64,000 nt of DNA, from the NCBI GenBank assembly GCA_937138495.1, contig CAKZPE010000014.1, forward strand, positions 51,684 to 115,683, written 5' to 3'. The notes under the pieces were generated by a model that worked only from the letters and a program-made list of their open reading frames with translations, searched no databases and was not told the DNA's origin. Source of the DNA: an uncultured Oceanospirillaceae bacterium (GTDB lineage Bacteria; Pseudomonadota; Gammaproteobacteria; Pseudomonadales; Balneatricaceae). This document shows, in pieces, positions 1 through 7,576 of this stretch; positions within the stretch are counted from its first letter, which is position 1, and each line of letters opens with the position of its first letter. The translations under genes and the position numbers were made by a program.

Positions 1-73
1 AGAACAGGCCGGCACTGATCAGAAAGAAGAGACCGATCAGAAAGAAGTCACAGAACAAAAAACTGACAAGTAA
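1..73 (+). CDS. C-terminal tail of an unidentified protein (5' truncated by the window edge)
   Basis: An open frame enters from the left edge (first complete codon at base 2) and ends at TAA 71-73. Only 23 residues are visible. They are strongly hydrophilic and consist almost entirely of Glu, Gln, Lys, Thr and Asp, with a repeated Asp-Gln-Lys-Glu pattern. This looks like a disordered charged C-terminal tail. A strong inverted repeat begins at its stop codon, which supports a real gene end here. The family cannot be identified from this fragment. Confidence 0.5.
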   Translation, partial: EQAGTDQKEETDQKEVTEQKTDK

Positions 74-100
74 GATCAGCCGATCTGCAGGCTGATCTTA
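71..100. terminator. Bidirectional hairpin terminator
   Basis: A perfect 11-base inverted repeat (TAAGATCAGCC, then 8 bases, then GGCTGATCTTA) overlaps the stop of the left-edge gene. It lies between the convergent ends of that gene and the LysE gene. It has no long T tract on the plus strand. A run of T on the minus strand (from the AAAAAA near 57-62) could help termination in that direction. Confidence 0.6.
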
Positions 101-119
101 CCTGCCCGGAAAGCAGCGT

Positions 120-755
120 CTAACTGCGTTGCAAGGTTGCAGTAATCAACCCGGCACTGACCAGCGCAGTGCCACCTATCCGGTTCAGCCGTTTACGCGC
201 CTGATAACTCTGAATATGCTGCCGCACCGTGCCGGCAAAGTAAGTGTAAACACTGATATTCAGCCCCACCAGACACAGCAAGGTCGCCATCAGAATCAGC
301 CATTGGGGGAAAACCGCCGTCTGCGGGTCAATAAACTGTGGCAGAAACGCCACAAAAAAGATGATGTCTTTCGGATTCAGAGCGGTCACCAGAAATGCTG
401 AACGGAACATATTCCGCCCCTGTTTACTGTCAGTATCCGGCCCGCTGAAGTCAGCTTCGGCAAACCGCTGCGGTGCCTGACGCCAGGTTTTTATCCCCAG
501 ATATATCAGATACCCCACGCCAAACCATTTCAGAATCAGAAACAAACTGGCGGACGTTGCCAGAATGGCACCCAGGCCAATCACTGATAACGTCATCGCG
601 GTAAAGTCACCGGCCAGCACCCCCGCTACCAGCGGGATCACCGACTTCTTACCATGGGTAATTGCCTGCCCCACAACCAGAATCACAGTGGGACCGGGAA
701 TAATACAAAACACCACCGTGGCCATCACAAAGGCTAACCAGATTTCCAGACTCAT
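120..755 (-). CDS. LysE/RhtB-family amino acid exporter
   Basis: This 211-residue membrane protein has the LysE/RhtB profile: a hydrophobic N-terminal helix followed by the family signature Ile-Pro-Gly-Pro near residues 19-22, then about five more hydrophobic segments. The family exports amino acids (Lys, Arg, Thr, homoserine lactone and others) across the inner membrane using the proton motive force. The substrate cannot be read from sequence. An in-frame GTG lies at 761, but GGAG is only correctly spaced for the ATG at 755, so that start is used. The gene sits downstream of a LysR regulator on the same strand with about 175 bases between them. LysE exporters are often controlled by LysR regulators, but here the regulator is divergent from a methyltransferase gene and may belong to that instead. 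Confidence 0.88.
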   Translation of the reverse strand: MSLEIWLAFVMATVVFCIIPGPTVILVVGQAITHGKKSVIPLVAGVLAGDFTAMTLSVIGLGAILATSASLFLILKWFGVGYLIYLGIKTWRQAPQRFAEADFSGPDTDSKQGRNMFRSAFLVTALNPKDIIFFVAFLPQFIDPQTAVFPQWLILMATLLCLVGLNISVYTYFAGTVRQHIQSYQARKRLNRIGGTALVSAGLITATLQRS

Positions 756-930
756 ACGCACTCCTGCATTGTTAACATTGCTGTCAGTTATGTCAGGCTG
801 AGAATCCGGACGATCAGTTCAGGACAAGAATTCAGGCCAGAAATCCAGGCCGACACAAAACAATAGCAGTGATTTCTGATATCGCCAGTTTCTGCCTGAA
901 TTTTTTCATCAGCCTTCATATCAGTTTTAT

Positions 931-1788
931 TTACATGACCTTAGGCAGTTCACGACGCAGGGTCTCAATGAAATTTGCCAGAAACGGCGAACCGTGTCCC
1001 ATCTGATAAATACGGATATCTGCCTGCCCCAGCGCCGGTAAACGCCAGCCTTCAGGTGCTTCGACCAGTGAATCAGGAATGATCCCCTCGGCCATCACCG
1101 ACAACCCCATGCCGGCACTCACGGCAGACTGCACGCTAATCGATCCTTGCGCAGAAAACATCACCCGGTGCGCCCGGCCCAGTGCGTTAAGCGTCTTAAA
1201 AACATGCTCCCGGAAAATACAGCCTTGCGGATGTAATGCCAGTGGTAATGGCTGATCCGGCTGATATTCAAACCCCGGAGCACAGACCCACTTTAATTCC
1301 CGGGACGCAATCGCCTCGCCGCCCTGATAATCCGGCATGGCATTGATCAGGGCAATATCCAGTTCACCTTCACACAGCATCTGCACCAGATCCCGGCACA
1401 GATGCATGCTCAGTTCGATCTTATCCACATACTCTTCATGGTTGGCGAGAAAGTTATGAAAGAAACCGGCCGTCATATCTTCCGGAATCCCCAGCCGGAT
1501 GGTGTCAATGCTGCCATTATTCTGAGCGACCTGAATCATCGCATCATGACCGGCCAGCACCTTTACCGCTTCAGGCAACAGCATTGCACCGTTGGCTGTC
1601 AGCTTCAGGGTATGATAATTACGGTGGAACAACTCACAGCCCAGCTGTTCTTCCAGCTTTTTTATCCGCAATGACAACGCCGACTGCGAACAGTGCAGAC
1701 CATTGGCCGCCGCCGAAAACGACCCCAGATTTTCCGCCAGAACAAAACTGCGCAACGCAGCAATGTCCATATTGATTACACTGGCCAC
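931..1788 (-). CDS. LysR-family transcriptional regulator
   Basis: This 285-residue protein has the LysR layout. The N-terminal winged helix-turn-helix spans about residues 8-66, with the typical pattern of Ser-Ala-Ala-Ala near 25-30 and Gln-Ser-Ala-Leu-Ser in the recognition helix. A periplasmic-binding-protein-like effector domain follows (about 93-280). The start is GTG at 1788, with GAGGA six bases upstream. An internal ATG at 1770 gives the usual LysR N-terminus but has no ribosome-binding site. The gene is divergent from the MttB-family methyltransferase gene across 163 bases, the usual arrangement for a LysR regulator and its target. The effector is unknown; a methylated amine related to the methyltransferase substrate is a reasonable guess only. 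Confidence 0.88.
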   Translation of the reverse strand: MASVINMDIAALRSFVLAENLGSFSAAANGLHCSQSALSLRIKKLEEQLGCELFHRNYHTLKLTANGAMLLPEAVKVLAGHDAMIQVAQNNGSIDTIRLGIPEDMTAGFFHNFLANHEEYVDKIELSMHLCRDLVQMLCEGELDIALINAMPDYQGGEAIASRELKWVCAPGFEYQPDQPLPLALHPQGCIFREHVFKTLNALGRAHRVMFSAQGSISVQSAVSAGMGLSVMAEGIIPDSLVEAPEGWRLPALGQADIRIYQMGHGSPFLANFIETLRRELPKVM

Positions 1789-1891
1789 CAGAAATCCTCA
1801 TAGCAACTATAGAAATTACTCAATTTACGGGTAGGTAACCGCTCTGTAAAGTTTTCTGCATCACAGCTTTGCTGTCCGACTCACACGAGCC

Positions 1892-1920
1892 CTTGTACAC
1901 AATCACAAAAATCATACAAG
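1892..1920. promoter_or_regulatory. Inverted repeat in the lysR/mttB divergent region
   Basis: CTTGTA at 1892-1897 is mirrored by TACAAG at 1915-1920, separated by 17 A/T-rich bases. It lies just upstream of a TATAAG sequence (1929-1934) and the methyltransferase start at 1952. A dyad in the shared control region of a LysR regulator and its divergent neighbour is a plausible operator. The classical T-N11-A core is not clear-cut, so this is inference. Confidence 0.3.
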
Positions 1921-1951
1921 CGTCTCAGTATAAGAATTACCGGAGCCTCCC

Positions 1952-3508
1952 ATGTCTGTTGCAGAAAAACCCCGCCGCCGTCGCGGCAGCGCCCGCACGT
2001 CTTTACGCGAATTGCGTACCCGATCGGTTGATACCATGCTGCCGGGCCTGAGCCGTGGCCTGCCCCTGACAGAGCCCCTGGACGAAGACCAGATTAAGCG
2101 GATCGATCATGAATCCATGCGGATTCTTGAAGAAGTGGGGGTCATGTTCCGCGACCCGATCGCTCTGCAACAATGGAAAGACGCCGGCGCCCACGTTGAA
2201 GGCGAACTGGTTAAATTTGACCGTGGCATGATCCGCGAGCTGATTTCATCCATTCCGTCAGAGATTACCTACCACGCCCGTAATCCGGAAAAGAATGTCG
2301 ATCTGGGGGGCAATAACTCCATCTTTGTTCCGATGACCGGTGCCCCCTTCCTGCGGGACCTTGAAGACAAACGCCGCTGGCCAACCCTGAACGACCTGGG
2401 GGACTTCCACAAACTGGCCCACATGCTGCCGGCGCTGCACTCCACCGCGCACCACATAGTGGAGCCAATGGATCACCCGGTTTCTCACCGGCACCTGCGC
2501 ATCACCTATTCATCCATGAAGCACTCCGACAAAACCTTCATGGGCATGACGACTTCCGGCAAAAACGCGGAAGATGTGATGAGAATGTGCGCCATCCTGT
2601 TTGGCGAAGAATTCATGCAAACCCATCCGGTCACCACCGGTAACATCAACGGTAACTCTCCGCTGGTATGGGACGAAACCATGCTCGGCGCCATGCGGGC
2701 CTTTGCTAAATACAACCAGCCGGTACTGTGCTCACCATTCGTACTCGGGGGTGCCAACACCCCGGCCTCCACCGTGCCGACTGTCGTGCAGCTGAATGCC
2801 GAGGCATTATCTGCACTGGCCTATACACAGCTGGTTCGCAAAGGCACCCCGGCCATCTACGGCCATTACCTGTCTACGGTATCCATGGCCTCCGGCGCGC
2901 CGATGGCCGGCACACCGGAAATCAGCCTGATGAATTTCATGATCGGCCAGATGGCCCGCTTCTACGACATTCCGTGGCGTACTTCCAATACGCTGGGCGG
3001 TGCCAAAACCTTTGATGCTCAGTCCGGCTACGAAAGCGCCATGACCATGAATGCGGTACTGATGTCCGGTGCCAACTACATCTGGCATTCCGCTGGCTGG
3101 AACGAAGCCGGCATGCACTGCTCAATGGCTAAATTCGTCGTCGATGCGGATGTTTGCGGGATGGGTTACCGTATGGCAGAAGGCCTCCGCTGGGATGACT
3201 TCGATGAAGCCCTGGCAGCCGTCCGTGACGTTGGCCCGGCCGGTCACTATCTGGGGCACGCCCACACCATGGAAAACTTCGAACGGGCCTTCTACATGCC
3301 AAAACTGTTCGACAACAACTCCTATGAACAGTGGGAAGCGGAAGGTGCGAAAGAAATCACCGAACGCGCCCTGAACTACGCAAAGAAGCTGCTCAGCGAA
3401 TATCAGGAACCGAAACTGGATGACGCGAAAAACGACGAACTGCTGGACTTCATTGCCCGCCGTGAAACCGAAATCCCGACAGCAGATGCGCTGAACGAAA
3501 CGCATTAA
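1952..3508 (+). CDS. MttB-superfamily (non-pyrrolysine) quaternary-amine methyltransferase
   Basis: This 518-residue protein belongs to the trimethylamine methyltransferase MttB superfamily. After a basic N-terminal tail (about residues 7-25) comes a TIM-barrel-type region ending near 480. Archaeal MttB carries an amber-encoded pyrrolysine; this reading frame has no internal stop, so it is of the non-pyrrolysine type. The best known non-pyrrolysine members demethylate glycine betaine or related quaternary amines and pass the methyl group to a corrinoid protein. GGAG lies upstream of the ATG with suitable spacing. No corrinoid protein, reductive activator or downstream methyltransferase gene is present in the window, so its methyl acceptor is unknown. 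It is transcribed divergently from a LysR regulator and followed by a clear terminator, so it appears monocistronic. Family assignment is firm; the substrate is not. Confidence 0.85.
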   Translation: MSVAEKPRRRRGSARTSLRELRTRSVDTMLPGLSRGLPLTEPLDEDQIKRIDHESMRILEEVGVMFRDPIALQQWKDAGAHVEGELVKFDRGMIRELISSIPSEITYHARNPEKNVDLGGNNSIFVPMTGAPFLRDLEDKRRWPTLNDLGDFHKLAHMLPALHSTAHHIVEPMDHPVSHRHLRITYSSMKHSDKTFMGMTTSGKNAEDVMRMCAILFGEEFMQTHPVTTGNINGNSPLVWDETMLGAMRAFAKYNQPVLCSPFVLGGANTPASTVPTVVQLNAEALSALAYTQLVRKGTPAIYGHYLSTVSMASGAPMAGTPEISLMNFMIGQMARFYDIPWRTSNTLGGAKTFDAQSGYESAMTMNAVLMSGANYIWHSAGWNEAGMHCSMAKFVVDADVCGMGYRMAEGLRWDDFDEALAAVRDVGPAGHYLGHAHTMENFERAFYMPKLFDNNSYEQWEAEGAKEITERALNYAKKLLSEYQEPKLDDAKNDELLDFIARRETEIPTADALNETH

Positions 3509-3519
3509 AATGAAATAAA

Positions 3520-3561
3520 GCCTTAGCGATCGGGATATCCCCGGCAGCTAAGGCCGCTTTT
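3520..3561 (+). terminator. Rho-independent terminator after the MttB-family gene
   Basis: GCCTTAGC (3520-3527) pairs with GCTAAGGC (3547-3554) and is followed by GCTTTT. It lies 11 bases past the stop codon of the methyltransferase gene. Confidence 0.75.
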
Positions 3562-3591
3562 CGGTACCCGTCTTAACAGACCCCTGATAAA

Positions 3592-4704
3592 ATGCTGCCG
3601 GGCTCAGTTTCTAAGCAGATTTTTATTATGTCGGTTATCCCGAAAATCATCCGTAGTATCTCCGGACAAAACACCTTTACAGTCATCACATTGCCGCCAT
3701 TCGGCACCGTGACTCAAACCACCGATCTGCTCGTTGAAAGCAGTACCTGCCCGGCATTCCTGGCACAATTGTTATCCGGCCTTAGCCAGAACGGCTACAG
3801 CTTTTGCGTTGACTCCCGGAAAACAGGACAAGTCATTATCACTTGCAGGCCCGCCTCCGGTCCGGAAGAAATCCTCAGTATCCACACAGAGATTCCGCTG
3901 TCTGACGGCCGTATCGCCATCATTGACCTGGCATTGCTGGGCCAGGAAGACATGCCTCTGTTAACCTCACTGATCCATAATGAAACACCCGACGGACAAA
4001 CAGAAGCAGCCTTAAGCCGGTTGCCAGGTGTCGAACTGCATCATGCAGAACACTGCGAAAAACAGATTCCGGACGGCACACAGATCATTCCGGTCATTGG
4101 CCCTGACGGTGTTGGCAAAACCACCCTTATCACCGCCCTGCAGGAAAAGATTGCCGCGAACAGCCATTACTACCGGTTTAAAAAGCTGTTCAGAGGCAGT
4201 ATGCGTTATCAGCTGAATCATTTTCTGACCCAGCTGCGGGAAGGCAAACGGTACGACAAAAACCAGCATAACGATCAGCACGGCCTGAAGATGATGGCAA
4301 TCGCCAGACGGCGTTATCCACGTTTAATAAAACAGGCGAGACAGGCGAAGACTCATTACTTCAGCGACCGCTTCTTTCATGATTACATTATTGAAAATCT
4401 GCGTTTCGAAGATAAGCCCGCCACGCTTCGCAAACAGTGGCAAACATTGCTGGATGCTGCACCTAACACCCATTGGTTCATTCAGCTGGATGCGCCTGCT
4501 GACGTAATTCTCAGCCGCAAAGATGAGCTCAGCGCTGAAGATATCAATACCTACCGGGATGCCTGTCTGAAAATGTACATCCACCGGCCTGCACCGGTAT
4601 TCAGCTTCATCAACACCAGCCATTCGCTGGAAACCTGCGTGAATCACTTACTGAAAGATGCCGAACTGGCAGGCATTAAAATACAGTCATCCGGTCTGGG
4701 CTAA
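3592..4704 (+). CDS. P-loop nucleotide-kinase-like protein with a novel N-terminal half
   Basis: Up to 370 residues. The C-terminal half (about residues 165-365) resembles thymidylate-kinase-type P-loop proteins: a Walker A motif Gly-Pro-Asp-Gly-Val-Gly-Lys-Thr-Thr, a central Ser-Asp-Arg-Phe that fits the DR(F/Y) substrate-binding motif, and a late strand Phe-Ile-Gln-Leu-Asp-Ala-Pro followed by an Arg-Lys-containing segment where thymidylate kinases have their LID. The first 150 residues match no domain I recognise and have no signal peptide or membrane segment. Such two-part proteins may phosphorylate a nucleotide, sugar or lipid-linked substrate; I cannot say which. The start is uncertain: ATG 3592 and ATG 3628 are both in frame and neither has a strong ribosome-binding site, but 3628 looks more natural at the protein level. 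The gene is monocistronic between two terminators. Confidence 0.75.
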   Translation: MLPGSVSKQIFIMSVIPKIIRSISGQNTFTVITLPPFGTVTQTTDLLVESSTCPAFLAQLLSGLSQNGYSFCVDSRKTGQVIITCRPASGPEEILSIHTEIPLSDGRIAIIDLALLGQEDMPLLTSLIHNETPDGQTEAALSRLPGVELHHAEHCEKQIPDGTQIIPVIGPDGVGKTTLITALQEKIAANSHYYRFKKLFRGSMRYQLNHFLTQLREGKRYDKNQHNDQHGLKMMAIARRRYPRLIKQARQAKTHYFSDRFFHDYIIENLRFEDKPATLRKQWQTLLDAAPNTHWFIQLDAPADVILSRKDELSAEDINTYRDACLKMYIHRPAPVFSFINTSHSLETCVNHLLKDAELAGIKIQSSGLG

Positions 4705-4756
4705 ACCGGGATATTACTCTGTATTTCAGGATTGAAATGTTAAAACACAGCATTAT

Positions 4757-4793
4757 AAATCAGCACAACCGGAACGGCCGGCGGTGCTGATTT
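4757..4793. terminator. Bidirectional terminator between convergent genes
   Basis: A perfect 10-base inverted repeat, AAATCAGCAC and GTGCTGATTT, brackets a GC-rich 17-base loop between the ends of the kinase-like gene (plus) and the DHH gene (minus). The arms supply short A and T tracts on both strands. Confidence 0.65.
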
Positions 4794-4816
4794 GCGCCTG
4801 AATCCTATCTGAGAAA

Positions 4817-4836
4817 CGTTGTCAGATCAGACAACG
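4817..4836 (-). terminator. Hairpin after the DHH phosphoesterase gene
   Basis: CGTTGTC (4817-4823) pairs with GACAACG (4830-4836), and on the minus strand the stem is followed by TTTCTC. It lies just beyond the stop of the DHH gene and is a likely second terminator for that gene. Confidence 0.5.
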
Positions 4837-4844
4837 CCAGCTGA

Positions 4845-5774
4845 TCAGCCGTCGGCATTAATCTGAGTTACCAGCTCGCCCAGCACTTGTGATGCCTGAT
4901 CATTAGACACCTGACAGGTACTCGCCGCTTCATGGCCACCGCCACCGTATTTCAGCATCAGGCTACCGACAACTGTTTTGGCACTGCGGTCAAAAATTGA
5001 TTTACCGGTCGCAAACACCGTGTTCTGTTTTTTCAGCCCCCAGAGCACGTGAATCGACATATTACACTGTGGATACATGGCATAAATCATAAAGCGGTTG
5101 CCGGCGTAAATAGTCTCCTCATTACGCAGGTCCAGCACCACCAGATTGCCATGCACAGTAGAACAGCGCTCAATCTGATCTTTAAACTTGTGCTGCTGTT
5201 CAAAATACAGCTCTACCCGTTCCTGAACATCCGGCAGCCGAATAATGTCTTCAATGCTGTGATGACGGCAGTAATCAATCAGATCCATCATCAGCGCATA
5301 GTTGGAAATACGGAACTCACGGAAACGCCCCAGGCCGGTACGGGCATCCATCAGGAAGTTAAGCAACTCCCAGTTAGCGGGCTCCAGTACTTCCTGCATA
5401 TTAAAATCTGCGGAGTCACCTTTATCCACTGCCTTCATCATCTCATCCCAGGCACGGGGAAAGGTATCAAAACCGCCGTAATAATCGAACACAACCCGGG
5501 CAGCAGACGGCGCTTTCGGATCGATAATATGATTTTCGCGGGATTCGTTACGCAGGGTTTCAGAAAGGTGATGGTCAAACGCCAGATGGACGCCATCCAC
5601 ATAAGGCAGGTTAGTTGTGATATCCCGGTCAGACGTGTCTACGGTGCCATCCTGCATATCCTTGGGATGAACAAACTTAATATCATCAACCAGATTAATA
5701 TGCTTCAACAATACAGCGCAGACCAAACCATCAAAATCACTGCGGGTAACGAGTCGATATTGGGTATCTTCCAT
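4845..5774 (-). CDS. DHH-family phosphoesterase (exopolyphosphatase-like)
   Basis: This 309-residue soluble protein is of the DHH superfamily. Motif I is Asp-Phe-Asp-Gly at residues 13-16, the signature Asp-His-His is at 67-69, and a Gly-Gly-Gly-Gly-His loop near residue 285 is typical of the C-terminal DHHA1 substrate-binding domain. The aspartates and histidines coordinate Mn or Mg for phosphodiester or phosphoanhydride hydrolysis. Family members include RecJ, nanoRNases, cyclic-di-nucleotide phosphodiesterases and polyphosphatases; this short form resembles the proteins usually labelled exopolyphosphatase-related, and the true substrate is unknown. An ATG at 5783 is also in frame, but AAGGGA sits correctly only for the ATG at 5774. 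The gene stands alone, divergent from the YcfL-like gene across a long structured gap. Confidence 0.85.
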   Translation of the reverse strand: MEDTQYRLVTRSDFDGLVCAVLLKHINLVDDIKFVHPKDMQDGTVDTSDRDITTNLPYVDGVHLAFDHHLSETLRNESRENHIIDPKAPSAARVVFDYYGGFDTFPRAWDEMMKAVDKGDSADFNMQEVLEPANWELLNFLMDARTGLGRFREFRISNYALMMDLIDYCRHHSIEDIIRLPDVQERVELYFEQQHKFKDQIERCSTVHGNLVVLDLRNEETIYAGNRFMIYAMYPQCNMSIHVLWGLKKQNTVFATGKSIFDRSAKTVVGSLMLKYGGGGHEAASTCQVSNDQASQVLGELVTQINADG

Positions 5775-6306
5775 CTGTAACATCCCTTACCAGGTCATAG
5801 ATTAATCATTCGAGTATATGAAAGCCCTCTTAAAGTACAATCACCCCTATACCCATCCCGTGGACACCCGTTCAAATACGCGTTTGAATTCAATAGAATC
5901 AGATAGCCAAAAATGCCCCGTTAAAAAAGCGTTCGACGGATGTAACCCATGTCCAAAGTGAGTTAATCTACTCACGTCCGAAACAGCCTGTAAAATGGTC
6001 AGGAGCGTTTCTGTCAGAGGTTAGCACCGGAGGCCCGGCTTAGGAGCCAGCCCCGCTTTAAGAGCACCCGAGCATACCGGCTTATGCCTTTAAGCCTATG
6101 TGATACCCAATAGCCCGGGGCTAATAGCAAACAGAGATCCGGCGATATGTGCCGCAAAGCAGTTAACGGTATATGCGCCAGATTTATCTGACACTCCGGA
6201 TCGCGACCCTCTGGAAATCCGCTTCACCATTATGCATATAGTGAGCACCGGTAAATATTAAACACCTGTCTTATCAGTTTTTGATAAGAAGCCTAAGGAA
6301 GACGAC
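5775..6306. other. Gene-free stretch, hairpin-rich (possible structured RNA or dispersed element)
   Basis: No credible gene is present in these 532 bases between the divergent DHH and YcfL-like genes. The central part is crowded with inverted repeats: 5958-5975 (GTGAGT/ACTCAC), 6037-6048 (GGCT/AGCC with loop TAGG), 6072-6087 (GCATA/TATGC), the palindrome 6111-6123, and a long three-way-junction-like element at 6136-6202. In that element GATCC/GGATC encloses a 12 to 13-pair stem (6141-6154 with 6167-6179) and a small hairpin. A TTCAAA/TTTGAA dyad lies at 5871-5888 nearer the DHH gene. I do not recognise tmRNA, 6S, RNase P or SRP RNA here on either strand. Confidence 0.5.
6270..6288 (+). promoter_or_regulatory. 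Leader hairpin just upstream of the YcfL-like gene
   Basis: CTTATCA and TGATAAG form a perfect 7-pair stem with a GTTTT loop, ending a few bases before the ribosome-binding sequence TAAGGA of the lipoprotein gene. It may stabilise the mRNA 5' end or modulate translation; this is inference from position only. Confidence 0.3.
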
Positions 6307-6708
6307 ATGAACAAACTTTTTTTAACTTTTCTTGCTGTACTGCTACTGACTGGCTGCCAGGCGCTGCAAACTCAGTCGAGCGACTATTCACAGGTAGAGT
6401 TTTCTCCGGAAACAGCCGTGCATATGAAGGTACGTAATATTACACAGGGTCGTACCGAGGGTGATTTACTTCGGGTAGCGGTGCTCGTTCACAACTCAAG
6501 AACCATGGCAGACAACTATTTCTTCCGTTTCATCTGGCTGGACAAGGATGGTCTTGAAGTTCAGGGCCTGTCATCACGCTGGGAAGCAATTGTATCAACG
6601 GGCTTAGATGACGCACTCGTAATCAGCCGTATTGCAAGCAACCCGGACGTTGTCGATTACCGGTTACTTATCTCCGACAAACCCGGTATGAATACGGCCC
6701 CTGAATAA
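6307..6708 (+). CDS. YcfL-like (DUF1425) lipoprotein
   Basis: This 133-residue protein begins with a lipoprotein signal peptide: charged start, hydrophobic core and lipobox Leu-Thr-Gly-Cys with the lipidated Cys at 17. Asp is not at position +2, so outer-membrane sorting is expected. The rest matches the YcfL/DUF1425 pattern, a small beta-rich domain with a central Phe-Arg-Phe-Ile-Trp-Leu-Asp strand. In E. coli ycfL lies beside lpoB and the family is of unknown function. Here there is no lpoB-like neighbour. TAAGGA precedes the ATG. The gene is followed by a strong inverted repeat. Confidence 0.75.
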   Translation: MNKLFLTFLAVLLLTGCQALQTQSSDYSQVEFSPETAVHMKVRNITQGRTEGDLLRVAVLVHNSRTMADNYFFRFIWLDKDGLEVQGLSSRWEAIVSTGLDDALVISRIASNPDVVDYRLLISDKPGMNTAPE

Positions 6709-6766
6709 AGCACAGCCAACAGCAATACTGTTTCCGCAGCAGCACATCAAAAGCGCTGTGACTGAC

Positions 6767-6791
6767 AACAGGCTCGCCAGGCGAGCCTGTT
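6767..6791 (+). terminator. Strong hairpin after the YcfL-like gene
   Basis: AACAGGCTCGCC and GGCGAGCCTGTT form a perfect 12-base inverted repeat with a one-base centre, about 60 bases past the stop codon. It lacks a T tract, so it may act as a transcript 3' end stabiliser rather than a classical terminator. Confidence 0.5.
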
Positions 6792-6895
6792 ACGCATGAA
6801 GACAGCTGTCTGATACAACTAAACTTCGCCCTGAATACAAAGCGCGTTTCTATGCCCATATTCTGTTAGGTAAAAATACTTTGCCTAAGCGGTTA

Positions 6896-7390
6896 TTAAC
6901 GGTTCGCATAACCTTCAATAAATGCCTCTAACCTGTCACTCAACCGGGCCGCCTCAGCACACTGCCCTGACGCCTGTAATAAATAAGCTACACACTCCGC
7001 GGTGCATACCCCTTCCGCTTTCTGATTACGCCGCAGGGTATAACCGGACGCCCCGGTTACCTCCACAGCAATCCGGGGGATACCCTGCAAATACGGGCTT
7101 TTATTAAACATCTTCCGGGCCTCCTGCCAGGTGCCGTCCAGCACCACCAGCCCTTTAAGCCGGTCAGACAAACCGGAATCAGCAAGCGCCGCCGATAACT
7201 CAACACTGCCCTCTCCGGGATATACCAGCGCCAGAGCCCCCTGTTCAGCCAACTTAACCAGCGCCTCATCCGGCTCAACTCTGGACCATTCAACGATTCT
7301 GACAGACTCACCTAAAACCTCAGCAACAAGCCTGCCGGTATTCGTAGGTTTGGGTAATTCACGGGGATGGGTAAGCAAATAAATCTTCAC
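6896..7390 (-). CDS. DTW-domain tRNA-uridine aminocarboxypropyltransferase (TapT/YfiP-like)
   Basis: This 164-residue protein matches the DTW-domain family. It has the N-terminal Thr-His-Pro-Arg-Glu with Thr-Asn-Thr-Gly (about 7-19), the central Leu-Asp-Gly-Thr-Trp (84-88) that gives the family its name, and a C-terminal Leu-Arg-Arg-Asn then Cys-Thr-Ala-Glu-Cys-Val-Ala stretch in place of the usual Leu-Ser-Thr-x-Glu-Ala. The family transfers the 3-amino-3-carboxypropyl group of S-adenosylmethionine to a tRNA uridine (acp3U). The N-terminal zinc-binding cysteines seen in YfiP are missing, so this is a short form that begins directly at the catalytic domain. The gene is monocistronic on the minus strand, and its specific tRNA position cannot be told from sequence. 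Confidence 0.8.
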   Translation of the reverse strand: MKIYLLTHPRELPKPTNTGRLVAEVLGESVRIVEWSRVEPDEALVKLAEQGALALVYPGEGSVELSAALADSGLSDRLKGLVVLDGTWQEARKMFNKSPYLQGIPRIAVEVTGASGYTLRRNQKAEGVCTAECVAYLLQASGQCAEAARLSDRLEAFIEGYANR

Positions 7391-7470
7391 TATATTCCGG
7401 TTCGCAGACAGAGATTACTCGGGCTGACGATTATAGACCGGTTTCGTGTACAAATTTCACACAAATTCAC

Positions 7471-7499
7471 TCGACCTCAGGCGGGCAAAACTCTATAGT
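7471..7499 (+). promoter_or_regulatory. Candidate sigma-70 promoter of the ABC-F gene
   Basis: TCGACC at 7471-7476 and TATAGT at 7494-7499 are separated by 17 bases and lie about 75 bases upstream of the ABC-F start codon. They match the consensus hexamers at four and five of six positions. Confidence 0.4.
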
Positions 7500-7576
7500 G
7501 TCGGGCTTTTGCGGCCCGCGGGAATATCCTCCCGGCTTGCGGCCAGAATCCACCGGTTTACAGCAGGACAACTCTC

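Noticed and set aside
1952..3508. Pyrrolysine-type in-frame amber codon in the MttB-family gene
   Set aside because: The frame is open from start to stop, with no internal TAG.
5049..5780. Long open frame (243 codons) opposite the DHH phosphoesterase gene
   Set aside because: It is antisense to a protein with clear DHH motifs and has no recognisable domain; it reflects codon bias.
5931..6240. tmRNA, 6S, RNase P, SRP RNA or tRNA in the hairpin-rich gap
   Set aside because: Neither strand showed the conserved cores of these RNAs; the region is reported only as an unidentified structured element.
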